DNA of 47,329 nucleotides from an uncultured Lachnospiraceae bacterium. GTDB taxonomy: Bacteria > Bacillota > Clostridia > Lachnospirales > Lachnospiraceae. The notes below the pieces were generated by a model. The model did not search any database and had not been told where the DNA came from. It worked only from the letters and a program-made list of their open reading frames with translations. This document shows, in pieces, positions 25,785 to 32,287 of this stretch. A program made the position numbers and the translations under genes. Within the stretch, counting starts at the first letter, position 1. Every line of letters starts with the position of its first letter. The stretch covers positions 1 through 47,329 of the forward strand of contig CAJUBP010000008.1 of assembly GCA_910584585.1 (NCBI GenBank), read 5' to 3'.

Positions 25785-26879
25785 ATGGAAGTAAGAGACT
25801 TTTACTATGAATTGCCAAAGGAATTAATCGCCCAGGATCCGTTGGAAGATCGCTCCAGTTCCCGGCTTCTGGTTCTGCATAAGGAGACGGGGGAACTGGA
25901 ACACAGAAGTTTCCGGGATATTGCGGAATACTTAAGTCCCGGGGACTGTCTGGTGTTAAATAATACGAAAGTAATCCCAGCCAGGCTGTTCGGAGAGCGG
26001 GAAGGCACAAAAGGAAAAGTGGAAATCCTGCTGCTGAAACGGAAAGAAAAGGACGTCTGGGAAACTCTGGTGAAGCCGGGGAAAAAAGCCAGGCCGGGGG
26101 AGCGAATCCTCTTTGGAGGCGGGCTTTTAACCGGGGAAGTGCTGGAGATTGCGGAAGAAGGCAACCGTTTGATTCAGTTCACCTATCAGGGAATTTTTGA
26201 AGAGGTTTTGGATCAGCTGGGGCAGATGCCCCTGCCCCCCTATATCACCCATCAGCTTCAGGATAAGAATCGGTATCAGACGGTGTATGCCAAATACGAC
26301 GGTTCGGCGGCGGCGCCTACCGCCGGGCTGCATTTTACGCCGGAGCTATTGGAAGAGATCAGGCAGAAAGGGGTTTCCATTGCGGAAGTGACCCTCCATG
26401 TGGGCCTTGGAACCTTCCGTCCGGTGAAGGCAGAACAGGTGGAAGAGCATCATATGCATTCGGAATTCTATCAGATTGACGAGGAGGCGGCAAGGCTGAT
26501 TAATGAGACCAGGCAAAGAGGCGGCCGGGTGATCTGCGTGGGAACCACAAGCTGCCGAACCATTGAGTCTGCGGCGCAGCGTCTGCTTAAGGAAAAGTCC
26601 CCGGCGCAGGAAGCGGACGGGACGCCGCCGGAAAAGTCCCCGGTGCAGGAAGCGGATGTGCTCCAGGCAGGGAGCGGATGGACAGATATCTTTATTTATC
26701 CCGGTTATCAGTTTCTGGTATTGGATGCGCTGATTACTAATTTCCATCTGCCGGAATCCACGCTGGTAATGCTGGTGTCTGCTCTTGCCGGAAGAGATCA
26801 GGTGATGCATGCCTATGAAACGGCGGTGCGGGAACGGTATCGTTTTTTTAGCTTCGGAGACGCAATGCTTATCTTATAA
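25785..26879 (+). CDS. queA: S-adenosylmethionine:tRNA ribosyltransferase-isomerase
   Basis: A 364-residue QueA, which transfers the ribosyl part of SAM to preQ1-tRNA in queuosine synthesis. The start at 25785 gives MEVRDFYYELPKELIAQ, the family N-terminus; a GTG three codons upstream is nearer to AAAGGA. Signatures include VLNNTKVIPARLFG, YAKYDGSAAAPTAGLHFT, HVGLGTFRPV, HSEFYQID and GTTSCRTIES. Just before GWTDIFIYPGYQF there is an unusual insert of about 25 residues (EKSPAQEADGTPP then EKSPVQEADV), encoded by a 39-base tandem duplication. The C-terminus ISPs (FHLPESTLVMLVSALAG) are normal, so the enzyme is probably active. Confidence 0.95.
   Translation: MEVRDFYYELPKELIAQDPLEDRSSSRLLVLHKETGELEHRSFRDIAEYLSPGDCLVLNNTKVIPARLFGEREGTKGKVEILLLKRKEKDVWETLVKPGKKARPGERILFGGGLLTGEVLEIAEEGNRLIQFTYQGIFEEVLDQLGQMPLPPYITHQLQDKNRYQTVYAKYDGSAAAPTAGLHFTPELLEEIRQKGVSIAEVTLHVGLGTFRPVKAEQVEEHHMHSEFYQIDEEAARLINETRQRGGRVICVGTTSCRTIESAAQRLLKEKSPAQEADGTPPEKSPVQEADVLQAGSGWTDIFIYPGYQFLVLDALITNFHLPESTLVMLVSALAGRDQVMHAYETAVRERYRFFSFGDAMLIL
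26591..26657 (+). repeat. 39-bp tandem duplication inside queA
   Basis: GGAAAAGTCCCCGG occurs at 26591 and again at 26630, a period of 39 bases that preserves frame. It adds an EKSPxQEAD repeat to a surface loop of QueA. Confidence 0.8.
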
Positions 26880-26898
26880 ACCGATTTTGCGGTTTTTT
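26878..26898 (+). terminator. Intrinsic terminator of queA
   Basis: AAACCG (26878-26883) and CGGTTT (26890-26895) form a short stem with a 6-base loop, followed by T-rich sequence. It overlaps the queA stop codon. Confidence 0.6.
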
Positions 26899-26951
26899 GT
26901 TGCTCACAAATAGGGAGAGTCGAAAAATATATGGCAGAGCCGAAGGTGATG

Positions 26952-26960
26952 TGATATAAT
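26952..26960 (+). promoter_or_regulatory. Extended -10 promoter of the toxin mRNA
   Basis: TGATATAAT is an extended -10 element (TGnTATAAT). No convincing -35 is present at 17 bases. Transcription would begin near 26967. The leader can fold GTTGTC against GGCAAC just before the ribosome site. Confidence 0.55.
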
Positions 26961-26998
26961 TTGGGTGTTGTCCTACCGAAACCTGGCAACGGGAGGAG

Positions 26999-27106
26999 GT
27001 GAGAACTATCGACATACTGCTTACTTTTACCGTGACTGTCATAGCAGGCGTGGCTTGCCACCTCATCTGTAAATGGCTAGACAGGCATGACAAGGACAAC
27101 AAATAG
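26999..27106 (+). CDS. Fst-like small membrane toxin of a par-type type I TA locus
   Basis: A 35-codon ORF reads MRTIDILLTFTVTVIAG then VACHLICKWLDRHDKDNK. It has one hydrophobic segment of about 20 residues followed by a charged KWLDR...DK tail, the build of Fst/Ldr-class toxins (Fst of pAD1 is 33 residues). The start is open to question. GTG at 26999 is inside AGGAGG, while an ideal spacing from AGGAGGTG points to codon 27008, which here is ATC followed by GAC ATA CTG. An ATG to ATC change would weaken or silence translation. The gene lies between queA and a TetR gene, facing an antisense promoter, with a shared terminator and direct repeats. Identification rests on architecture and peptide build, not on a database match. 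Confidence 0.65.
   Translation: MRTIDILLTFTVTVIAGVACHLICKWLDRHDKDNK
27005..27045 (+). repeat. Direct repeat DRa at the toxin start
   Basis: ACTATCGACATACTGCTTAC with its continuation matches a second copy at 27189-27231 (ACTACCGATACTCTGCTTAC). Both share CTGCTTACTTTT and an ending close to ATAGCA. The copy covers the first codons of the toxin. Confidence 0.7.
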
Positions 27107-27127
27107 CCTAGTGGGTGCTTTGCCACT

Positions 27128-27217
27128 GTAAAAAGAAAAGAAGAAGCCCCGAACTGTGCTGGAACACGGTTCGGGGCTTCGTTCTTTTACTACCGATACT
27201 CTGCTTACTTTTTGCCT
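27128..27217 (-). ncRNA. Predicted antisense RNA antitoxin, about 85-90 nt
   Basis: A reverse-strand promoter at 27224-27252 would start an RNA near 27217. It would run leftwards through the second direct repeat and stop at the hairpin 27143-27180, whose left flank reads as a T-rich tail on this strand (TTCTTTTCTTTTT). The 5' part is complementary to DRb and, with few mismatches, to DRa at the toxin start. The 3' part is fully complementary to the toxin mRNA terminator. This is the layout of RNA II of the pAD1 par system. Ends are estimates. Confidence 0.6.
27143..27188. terminator. Bidirectional terminator shared by toxin mRNA and antisense RNA
   Basis: GAAGCCCCGAACTGTG (27143-27158) pairs with CACGGTTCGGGGCTTC (27165-27180), 16 bases with one wobble and a 6-base loop. 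GTTCTTTT follows on the plus strand and a T-rich run follows on the minus strand, so it can end both transcripts. Confidence 0.88.
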
Positions 27218-27231
27218 ACTGGCATTATAGC
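27189..27231 (+). repeat. Direct repeat DRb at the antisense RNA 5' end
   Basis: Second copy of the 27005-27045 repeat, in the same orientation. It lies between the shared terminator and the antisense -10, so the antisense RNA begins with its complement. Confidence 0.7.
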
Positions 27232-27252
27232 ATATGCAATTTTGAAATGCAA
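27224..27252 (-). promoter_or_regulatory. Promoter of the antisense RNA
   Basis: On the reverse strand, TTGCAT (27252-27247) and TATAAT (27229-27224) are separated by 17 bases, with TGC before TATAAT giving an extended -10. It faces the toxin gene. Confidence 0.75.
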
Positions 27253-27348
27253 TATTCTTTGAAAAATCTTTTCGTTAGCAAAATATTACATTTGTGAAGT
27301 CCCATTGGTTCTGACACATTGGGAATCAACGGGACTCTGGAGCGTGTC

Positions 27349-27948
27349 TTAAAATTGATTTTCAGCAACAAACCGGGACAGTGTGCTTATGAACAAATCT
27401 TCGTCATAAGCATACTTTTTTTTGTCCCAATGCAATAGCATACCGAGAAAGCCGCCGGAATAAAAGGCTGCGGCATTTTCCATAAATACGGGCTCAAGTC
27501 CTGCGCTGCCGCTTCTCTGCCGCATGGTCGCAAGCAAATCCTCCGTAATCTGTTCAGAAAGAAAGTAGAGCAGGGTGGGGAACAAATCGCTTTCTTTAAT
27601 GTTGTTGACCAGCTGCTTATGTTCGGACATAAAGCGGAACAGAAAACGGCACATCTGCAGAGAGTAATTCTGGACATTGTCAGGAAAAAGCTCCGGCGGA
27701 ATCTGGCTGTGGAAAGATTCGCAGACTTCTTTGCAGTAAAATACAAAATATTCGTATTTATCGGCAAAATGCTTGTAGAAAGTAGTCCGCCGGATCATGG
27801 CTTTTTGGCATAGTTCGTTGACGGTGATGTTTTCAAAGCGTTTTTCGCCCAGAAGGGCAGTGAAGGCATTGTGAAGCCCCATATAAGTTTTTTCAATTCG
27901 ATAATCCAGTTTCTTTTCCAAAATATTCCGTTCCTTTCCAAAGACCAT
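27349..27948 (-). CDS. TetR/AcrR-family regulator
   Basis: About 199 residues. The N-terminal helix-turn-helix is clear: FENITVNELCQKAMIRRTTF followed by YKHFADKYEYF. The C-terminal half is helical and resembles the TetR_C_7 group. The start at 27948 (MVFGKERNILEKK) has AGGA just upstream; longer in-frame starts up to 27996 lack a site. It is divergent from the MMPL-type gene, and its promoter (TTGACA 28081-28076, TAAAAT 28057-28052, spacing 18) overlaps that gene's promoter. Auto-regulation and control of the transporter gene is the usual pattern and a fair inference. Confidence 0.88.
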   Translation of the reverse strand: MVFGKERNILEKKLDYRIEKTYMGLHNAFTALLGEKRFENITVNELCQKAMIRRTTFYKHFADKYEYFVFYCKEVCESFHSQIPPELFPDNVQNYSLQMCRFLFRFMSEHKQLVNNIKESDLFPTLLYFLSEQITEDLLATMRQRSGSAGLEPVFMENAAAFYSGGFLGMLLHWDKKKYAYDEDLFISTLSRFVAENQF

Positions 27949-28032
27949 AAGTTCCTGCATGGCGAAAAAATCCATTTGGAAACATTTAAGGGTCAAATGT
28001 CAGTTATTTATCGTTTGCCAGTAAGATGTCTC

Positions 28033-28081
28033 TTGTTATTTATCTGTCTTTATTTTATCATACTAAATGTACATATGTCAA
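28033..28081. promoter_or_regulatory. Face-to-face promoters and probable TetR operator
   Basis: On the plus strand TTGTTA (28033-28038) and TATCAT (28056-28061) are 17 apart and drive the MMPL-type gene. On the minus strand TTGACA and TAAAAT (28081-28052) drive tetR. The two overlap almost completely. TGTACATATGTCA (28068-28080) is a near-palindrome matching at 11 of 13 positions and is the best operator candidate. Confidence 0.5.
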
Positions 28082-28115
28082 TTATCTTTCAAATGTTATC
28101 AACGGAGAAGGTATT

Positions 28116-30161
28116 ATGAAGAAAACAAGAAAAGAAGATGGATTTATGATGAAGCTTGCGGCGTTTATAGTGGATAAGAGGAATCTTTTTTTCCTGCTTA
28201 CCGCGCTTATGCTCATTTTCTCTGCATTCTCCCGAAACTGGGTGGAGGTGGAAAATGACCTTGCCGCTTACCTGCCGGATACCTCAGACACCCGGCAGGG
28301 GTTGGATGTTATGGAAGAGCAGTTTACCACATTTGGGACAGCGCAGGTTCTGACAGCCAATATTTCCCGGGAAAAAGCGCAGGAGCTGCGGGAGAAAATT
28401 GCGGAGCAAAAAGGCGTCCAAAGTATTTTGTTTGACGAGACGAAAGACCATTATAACCATGTAAGCGCATTGTATACGGTTACCTTTGATTATGATGAAA
28501 AAGACGATAGGTGCCTTGAGGCCTTGGAGCAGGTGAAAGAGACGCTGGCGGGATATGACGTTTATGTGACCACAGAGCTGGGCAATCCTCTTTCCGAAAT
28601 TATAGATTCAGAAGTCAGCGCAATCATGGTCTATGTGACGATTATTATTATTGTTGTGCTCCTGCTGACTTCACAGACCTATGCGGAGATGCCGGTTCTG
28701 ATTCTCACCTTCGGCGCCGCTATGGTATTGAATCAGGGCACAAATTTCCTGCTTGGGAAAATATCTTTTGTGTCGAATTCTGTTACCAGTGTCCTGCAGC
28801 TGGCATTGTCCCTGGATTATGCGATTATTCTCTGCAACCGCTATAAGGAAGAGCATCAGCAGCTTCCCCTCCGGGAGGCGGTGGTAGTGGCCTTGAGCAA
28901 GGCAATCCCGGAGATTGGAGCCAGTTCGCTGACTACCATCGGCGGCCTGGTGGCCATGATGTTTATGCAGTTTAAAATCGGCCCGGATATGGGAATCGCC
29001 ATTCTGCAAAAGTGCGTAAATTCCGGGAATGTCACAAGCCGGAAAGATTATGCAGGCGGCGTTTGCGGGCGGATGGACTTAGGATTTGCGGCAGGCTGTG
29101 AGAGTTATGGGAGAATCCAAAGTGAGAACGGCAGTTACGTAGGGGGAATCGCGGGATTTTCCACAGGCATTGTGCGGGGCTGTTTTGCCAAATGCAGCCT
29201 TGCGGGGAAAAAATACATCGGCGGAATTGTAGGCAGCGGGGGCGATCAGGATACGGAAAGCGGCGCGGGGAAAGTGCAGGGCTGTTATTCCATGGTGGAT
29301 ATCGTGTCTTATGAACAATATGCGGGCGCAGTGGCAGGCATTGACGAGGGAAGCTATGGAGAAAATTTTTTTGTTTCCGATTCCCTGGCGGGGATTGGCC
29401 GCTGCAGCATCACCGGCCAGGCGGAGCCGATGGAGTATAAAGCCCTTTTGGAAGTGGAAGGGCTGCCCCAGCAGTTTCGGCAGCTTACCGTGCGGTTTAT
29501 AGAAGAGGAAAATTTGATTCAGCAGTTTTCGTTAAACTACGGGGAAGGGCTGGATCCCAAGGATTTTCCTGTAATCCCGGAACGGGAGGGGTATTTTTCC
29601 AGGTGGAGCGAAGAAGAGCTGGAGCAGCTGCATTTTGATGTGGATGTGGAGGCGGTCTACAAACTCTATGAGACGGCGCTGCCCTCCAAAGAGGCGCGGG
29701 AAGACGGACGGGAAGTGTTTTTTGTGGAAGGCCAGTTTGATGACCGGGCAAAGTTAAGAACCAGACAGATGGATGAGCTTTCAGAAGATGGCAGTCAGGA
29801 AGAAGAGCCGGAGCTTTCAGATGCGGGACTGCCGGGAAAGAGCCGGCGGGAGGAGAGCTGGCAGTTGGAGATTCCAGATGACGGGGCGCCTTCCCATATG
29901 GCGCGGTATCTTTCCCCTGACGGAAAAACAGAAGGGTGGTCCGTATACGTTTATCAGGACGGCGCATGGAAAAATGCAAAGGCCAAGGCAGTGGGGAGTT
30001 ATCTGGAATTTGAAGTGAAGGGAAACAATGTCTGTCTCGCAGTTGTCCGCCATGTGAGAACCTGGGGCCAGGCAGCGGCGCTGCCGTTTGCGTTAATTGT
30101 TGCGGCGCTGTTTGGCATTGGGTTTCTTAAGTGGAAAAAGGGAGCAAAGGTAAAGAAATAA
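28116..30161 (+). CDS. Chimera: N-terminal half of MMPL/RND transporter fused to GLUG-repeat surface protein
   Basis: A 681-residue in-frame fusion. Residues 1 to about 295 are the first half of an MMPL-type RND permease. They include a first membrane segment (about 20-38), an extracytoplasmic domain (VENDLAAYLPDTSDTRQGL), and a cluster of four or five membrane helices with the LSLDYAIILCNRYKEE motif. At about 28995-29010 it changes, after KIGPDMGIAI, to LQKCVNSGNVTSRKDYAGGV. From there it is a GLUG-motif protein (YVGGIAGFSTGIVRGC, YIGGIVGSGG), with a low-complexity acidic region and a C-terminal membrane anchor (LPFALIVAALFGIGFLKWKK). The second RND half is missing, so transport is unlikely. 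GGAGAAG precedes ATG 28116. It may be a true deletion fusion or an assembly joint. Confidence 0.85.
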   Translation: MKKTRKEDGFMMKLAAFIVDKRNLFFLLTALMLIFSAFSRNWVEVENDLAAYLPDTSDTRQGLDVMEEQFTTFGTAQVLTANISREKAQELREKIAEQKGVQSILFDETKDHYNHVSALYTVTFDYDEKDDRCLEALEQVKETLAGYDVYVTTELGNPLSEIIDSEVSAIMVYVTIIIIVVLLLTSQTYAEMPVLILTFGAAMVLNQGTNFLLGKISFVSNSVTSVLQLALSLDYAIILCNRYKEEHQQLPLREAVVVALSKAIPEIGASSLTTIGGLVAMMFMQFKIGPDMGIAILQKCVNSGNVTSRKDYAGGVCGRMDLGFAAGCESYGRIQSENGSYVGGIAGFSTGIVRGCFAKCSLAGKKYIGGIVGSGGDQDTESGAGKVQGCYSMVDIVSYEQYAGAVAGIDEGSYGENFFVSDSLAGIGRCSITGQAEPMEYKALLEVEGLPQQFRQLTVRFIEEENLIQQFSLNYGEGLDPKDFPVIPEREGYFSRWSEEELEQLHFDVDVEAVYKLYETALPSKEAREDGREVFFVEGQFDDRAKLRTRQMDELSEDGSQEEEPELSDAGLPGKSRREESWQLEIPDDGAPSHMARYLSPDGKTEGWSVYVYQDGAWKNAKAKAVGSYLEFEVKGNNVCLAVVRHVRTWGQAAALPFALIVAALFGIGFLKWKKGAKVKK

Positions 30162-30237
30162 GACGAAAGATGAAAGGTGGTTGACGACAACCACCTTTCT
30201 CTTGAGCCATATTCAAATGTAAAAGTCTGCTGCCCCG

Positions 30238-30849
30238 TTAGACCTCAGTATGAATCCGGCCCTTAATGTGAACTTTGTTGTGCGCCGGGCAGTAATTCTT
30301 GCAGTTCTTAATGTTCTTGTGGATTACCTTGTGGTAAGCGCAGTAGTTCTTGCAGCTCTTGATGTTCTTGTGAATTACCTTATGGGTGGGGCAGTAATTC
30401 TTGCAGCTCTTAATGTTCTTGTGAATTTTCTTGTGTTTCGGGCAGTAATTCTTGCAGCTCTTGAGACTGGTATGAATTGTTTTGTGCACGGGACAGTAAT
30501 TCTTGCAGCTCTTAATGTTTGCGTGAATCGTGTGGTGGTAACCGCAGTAATTCTGGCAGTCCTGGGGATTCTGGTGGGTAGAGTGGTGATACGGGCAGTA
30601 GTTGGAGCAATCTGTCACATTCTGATGAATTGTGTGATGGTAACCGCAGTAATTCTGACAGCTCTCCGGATTCTGGTGGTTGTAGTGGTGGTAGGGGCAA
30701 TAAGTTCCGGAATTGGAATACCCTCCGCCGCCGTGATGTCCGCCGCCATGGTGCCCGTGGGCCATGACAGGCGTTGCAAAGCTTCCGATGCATACAAAAG
30801 CCGCCAGAACTGCAGCAGCAGTTTTTTTCCAGTTCTTAAAAAATTTCAT
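30238..30849 (-). CDS. Secreted Cys/His-repeat protein, probable metal binder
   Basis: A 203-residue protein with AGGAGG upstream and a clear signal peptide (residues 1-30, cleavage after VMA). The mature chain begins HGHHGGGHHGGGG and then has nine units of 17 residues. The pattern is NYC-P/G-x-H-x3-H-x5-C-K/Q, for example NYCPTHKVIHKNIKSCK. Each unit has two Cys and two His, ideal for one tetrahedral metal site, most likely zinc or copper. Early units are more varied and His-rich, and later ones are Lys-rich and nearly identical. I do not recognise the family. Neighbours (MMPL-GLUG chimera and glycerol dehydrogenase) give no functional hint. The reverse strand of the same region is open by chance of composition and should not be annotated. 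Confidence 0.85.
   Translation of the reverse strand: MKFFKNWKKTAAAVLAAFVCIGSFATPVMAHGHHGGGHHGGGGYSNSGTYCPYHHYNHQNPESCQNYCGYHHTIHQNVTDCSNYCPYHHSTHQNPQDCQNYCGYHHTIHANIKSCKNYCPVHKTIHTSLKSCKNYCPKHKKIHKNIKSCKNYCPTHKVIHKNIKSCKNYCAYHKVIHKNIKNCKNYCPAHNKVHIKGRIHTEV
30268..30705 (-). repeat. Nine 51-bp tandem repeats encoding Cys/His units
   Basis: The 51-base unit contains TCTTGCAGTAATTC-like or AGTAATTCTTGCAGCTCTT cores on the plus strand. The units keep frame exactly. The last unit near 30268 is incomplete and passes into a unique C-terminus. Confidence 0.85.
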
Positions 30850-31016
30850 TTGCGTTTCCTCCTAATTTAAAGCAAATCATAATGTTTCTACTTATAATAC
30901 GCCGCAGATTCCCCAATCCTTGCAGTAAAATAAAAATTTGCAGTAAAATAAGTTTTCTGTCCTCATTGCTTTCTTTCCCCGCATTGCAGGAAAGCATGTC
31001 TCAAACCGCTGGCTGG

Positions 31017-32114
31017 TTATTCCCCAAGATAATAATGTCCGTAAGCGTCGGCAGCTTTGATGGCGGAACATACCGTTTCCGGGGTCACGGTAAATGGCAT
31101 GTTATGTAATGTGTCAGCTTCCGCGCATGCCGCAGCGGCCACAGCCATAATCTTTTCATCTGTCACTTCAGACACGCCCAGTTCTTTTAAGGTGACAGGA
31201 AGCCCCAGTTCGATGCACCATGTGATGATATCTTCCAGTTCATCGGCAGGAATATTTTCCAGCACAAGCTGGGTAATGGTTCCGAAGGCCACTTTTTCTC
31301 CGTGATACATGTGATGGCATTCTTCTAACACGGTCAGGCCGTTGTGGATGGCGTGAGCGCCTGCCAGGCCGCCGCTCTCAAAGCCGATGCCGCTTAACAG
31401 GGTATTTGCTTCGATAATTTTCTCCACTGCGGGGGTGCATGCGCCTGCCTCCAGGGCCAGTTTTGCCTTAACGCCTTCCTCCATCAATGTGTGAAAGCAC
31501 AGTTCTGCCAGCGTCATTGCCGCGGAAGTTGCAAGCCCTCCGGCGCAGGTAGCGGCTTCGCTGTTTTTGCAGGCCCTTGCTTCGAAATAAGTAGCCAGCG
31601 CGTCGCCCATGCCGGATACAGTCAGCCGGACCGGAGATTTGGCGATGATTTCCGTGTCCATCAGAACCAGATTCGGATTGGCGGGAAGGAACAGGTACTC
31701 TTCAAACACCCCGTCGTCTGTGTAGATTACGGACAACGCGCTGCAGGGAGCGTCCGTGGAAGCGATGGTGGGGCAGATCAGCACGGGAAGAGATTTGTGA
31801 AAGGCCACTGCCTTGGCGGTGTCTAAGATCTTGCCGCCTCCGATGCCGATAATCATGTCGCAGCCGTTGTCTTCCACAACTTTCAGCAGCCGGTTAATCT
31901 CCGTTTTGCTGCATTCCCCGTTGAAATAGTCGAATACGGTAGCCACTTCTTTGCCGGAAAAGCTGCCTTCTACAATTGTCCCAATTCTTTTGAAGCCCGA
32001 AGCTGTAATCAAAATCAATGCTTTTTTCCCATATTTTAAAGCATATTCCCCCAATTTTTTCATTTCCCCTGCACCCTGTACATATTTGTTCGGGCTGATT
32101 AAAATGTTTGCCAT
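31017..32114 (-). CDS. gldA: Glycerol dehydrogenase-like iron/zinc alcohol dehydrogenase
   Basis: A 365-residue group III metal-dependent dehydrogenase of the glycerol dehydrogenase type, oxidising glycerol to dihydroxyacetone with NAD. Features: IGIGGGKILDTAKA (dinucleotide binding), PTIASTDAPCSALSVIY, SGMGDALATYFEARAC with a metal-ligand Asp, and GGLAGAHAIHNGL and MYHGEKVAFGT with the metal-ligand His residues. Start at 32114 (MANILISPNKYVQG) follows AAAGGAGG. It has its own promoter at 32165-32193. Substrate range of the family is broad (glycerol, hydroxyacetone, 1-amino-2-propanol), so the symbol is by family only. Confidence 0.88.
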   Translation of the reverse strand: MANILISPNKYVQGAGEMKKLGEYALKYGKKALILITASGFKRIGTIVEGSFSGKEVATVFDYFNGECSKTEINRLLKVVEDNGCDMIIGIGGGKILDTAKAVAFHKSLPVLICPTIASTDAPCSALSVIYTDDGVFEEYLFLPANPNLVLMDTEIIAKSPVRLTVSGMGDALATYFEARACKNSEAATCAGGLATSAAMTLAELCFHTLMEEGVKAKLALEAGACTPAVEKIIEANTLLSGIGFESGGLAGAHAIHNGLTVLEECHHMYHGEKVAFGTITQLVLENIPADELEDIITWCIELGLPVTLKELGVSEVTDEKIMAVAAAACAEADTLHNMPFTVTPETVCSAIKAADAYGHYYLGE

Positions 32115-32164
32115 GTAAAAATACCTCCTTTTGTATTGTGCGCTTTGTGTCAAGCTGTATTTTT

Positions 32165-32193
32165 ATTGTATGCCTTGTAAGAGGCTCTGTCAA
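32165..32193 (-). promoter_or_regulatory. Promoter of the glycerol dehydrogenase-like gene
   Basis: On the reverse strand, TTGACA (32193-32188) and TACAAT (32170-32165) are spaced 17 bases. It is divergent from the IbrA-like gene promoter 18 bases away. Confidence 0.75.
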
Positions 32194-32210
32194 CAGAACC
32201 TGGAAAAAGG

Positions 32211-32239
32211 TTGCAAAAATATTTTGTTCGAAGTATGAT
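32211..32239 (+). promoter_or_regulatory. Promoter of the IbrA/IbrB-like pair
   Basis: TTGCAA at 32211-32216 and TATGAT at 32234-32239, spacing 17, lie about 50 bases before the IbrA-like start. Confidence 0.65.
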
Positions 32240-32287
32240 AGTAGGGAAACTGGAAAATTCTGGAAGACAAAGGATGAGTGAGACTGG

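Noticed and set aside
30250..30870. Long open frame opposite the Cys/His-repeat gene
   Set aside because: It mirrors the repeat composition, has no ribosome site and gives a monotonous Val/Leu/Ala repeat. The reverse-strand gene has signal peptide and AGGAGG.
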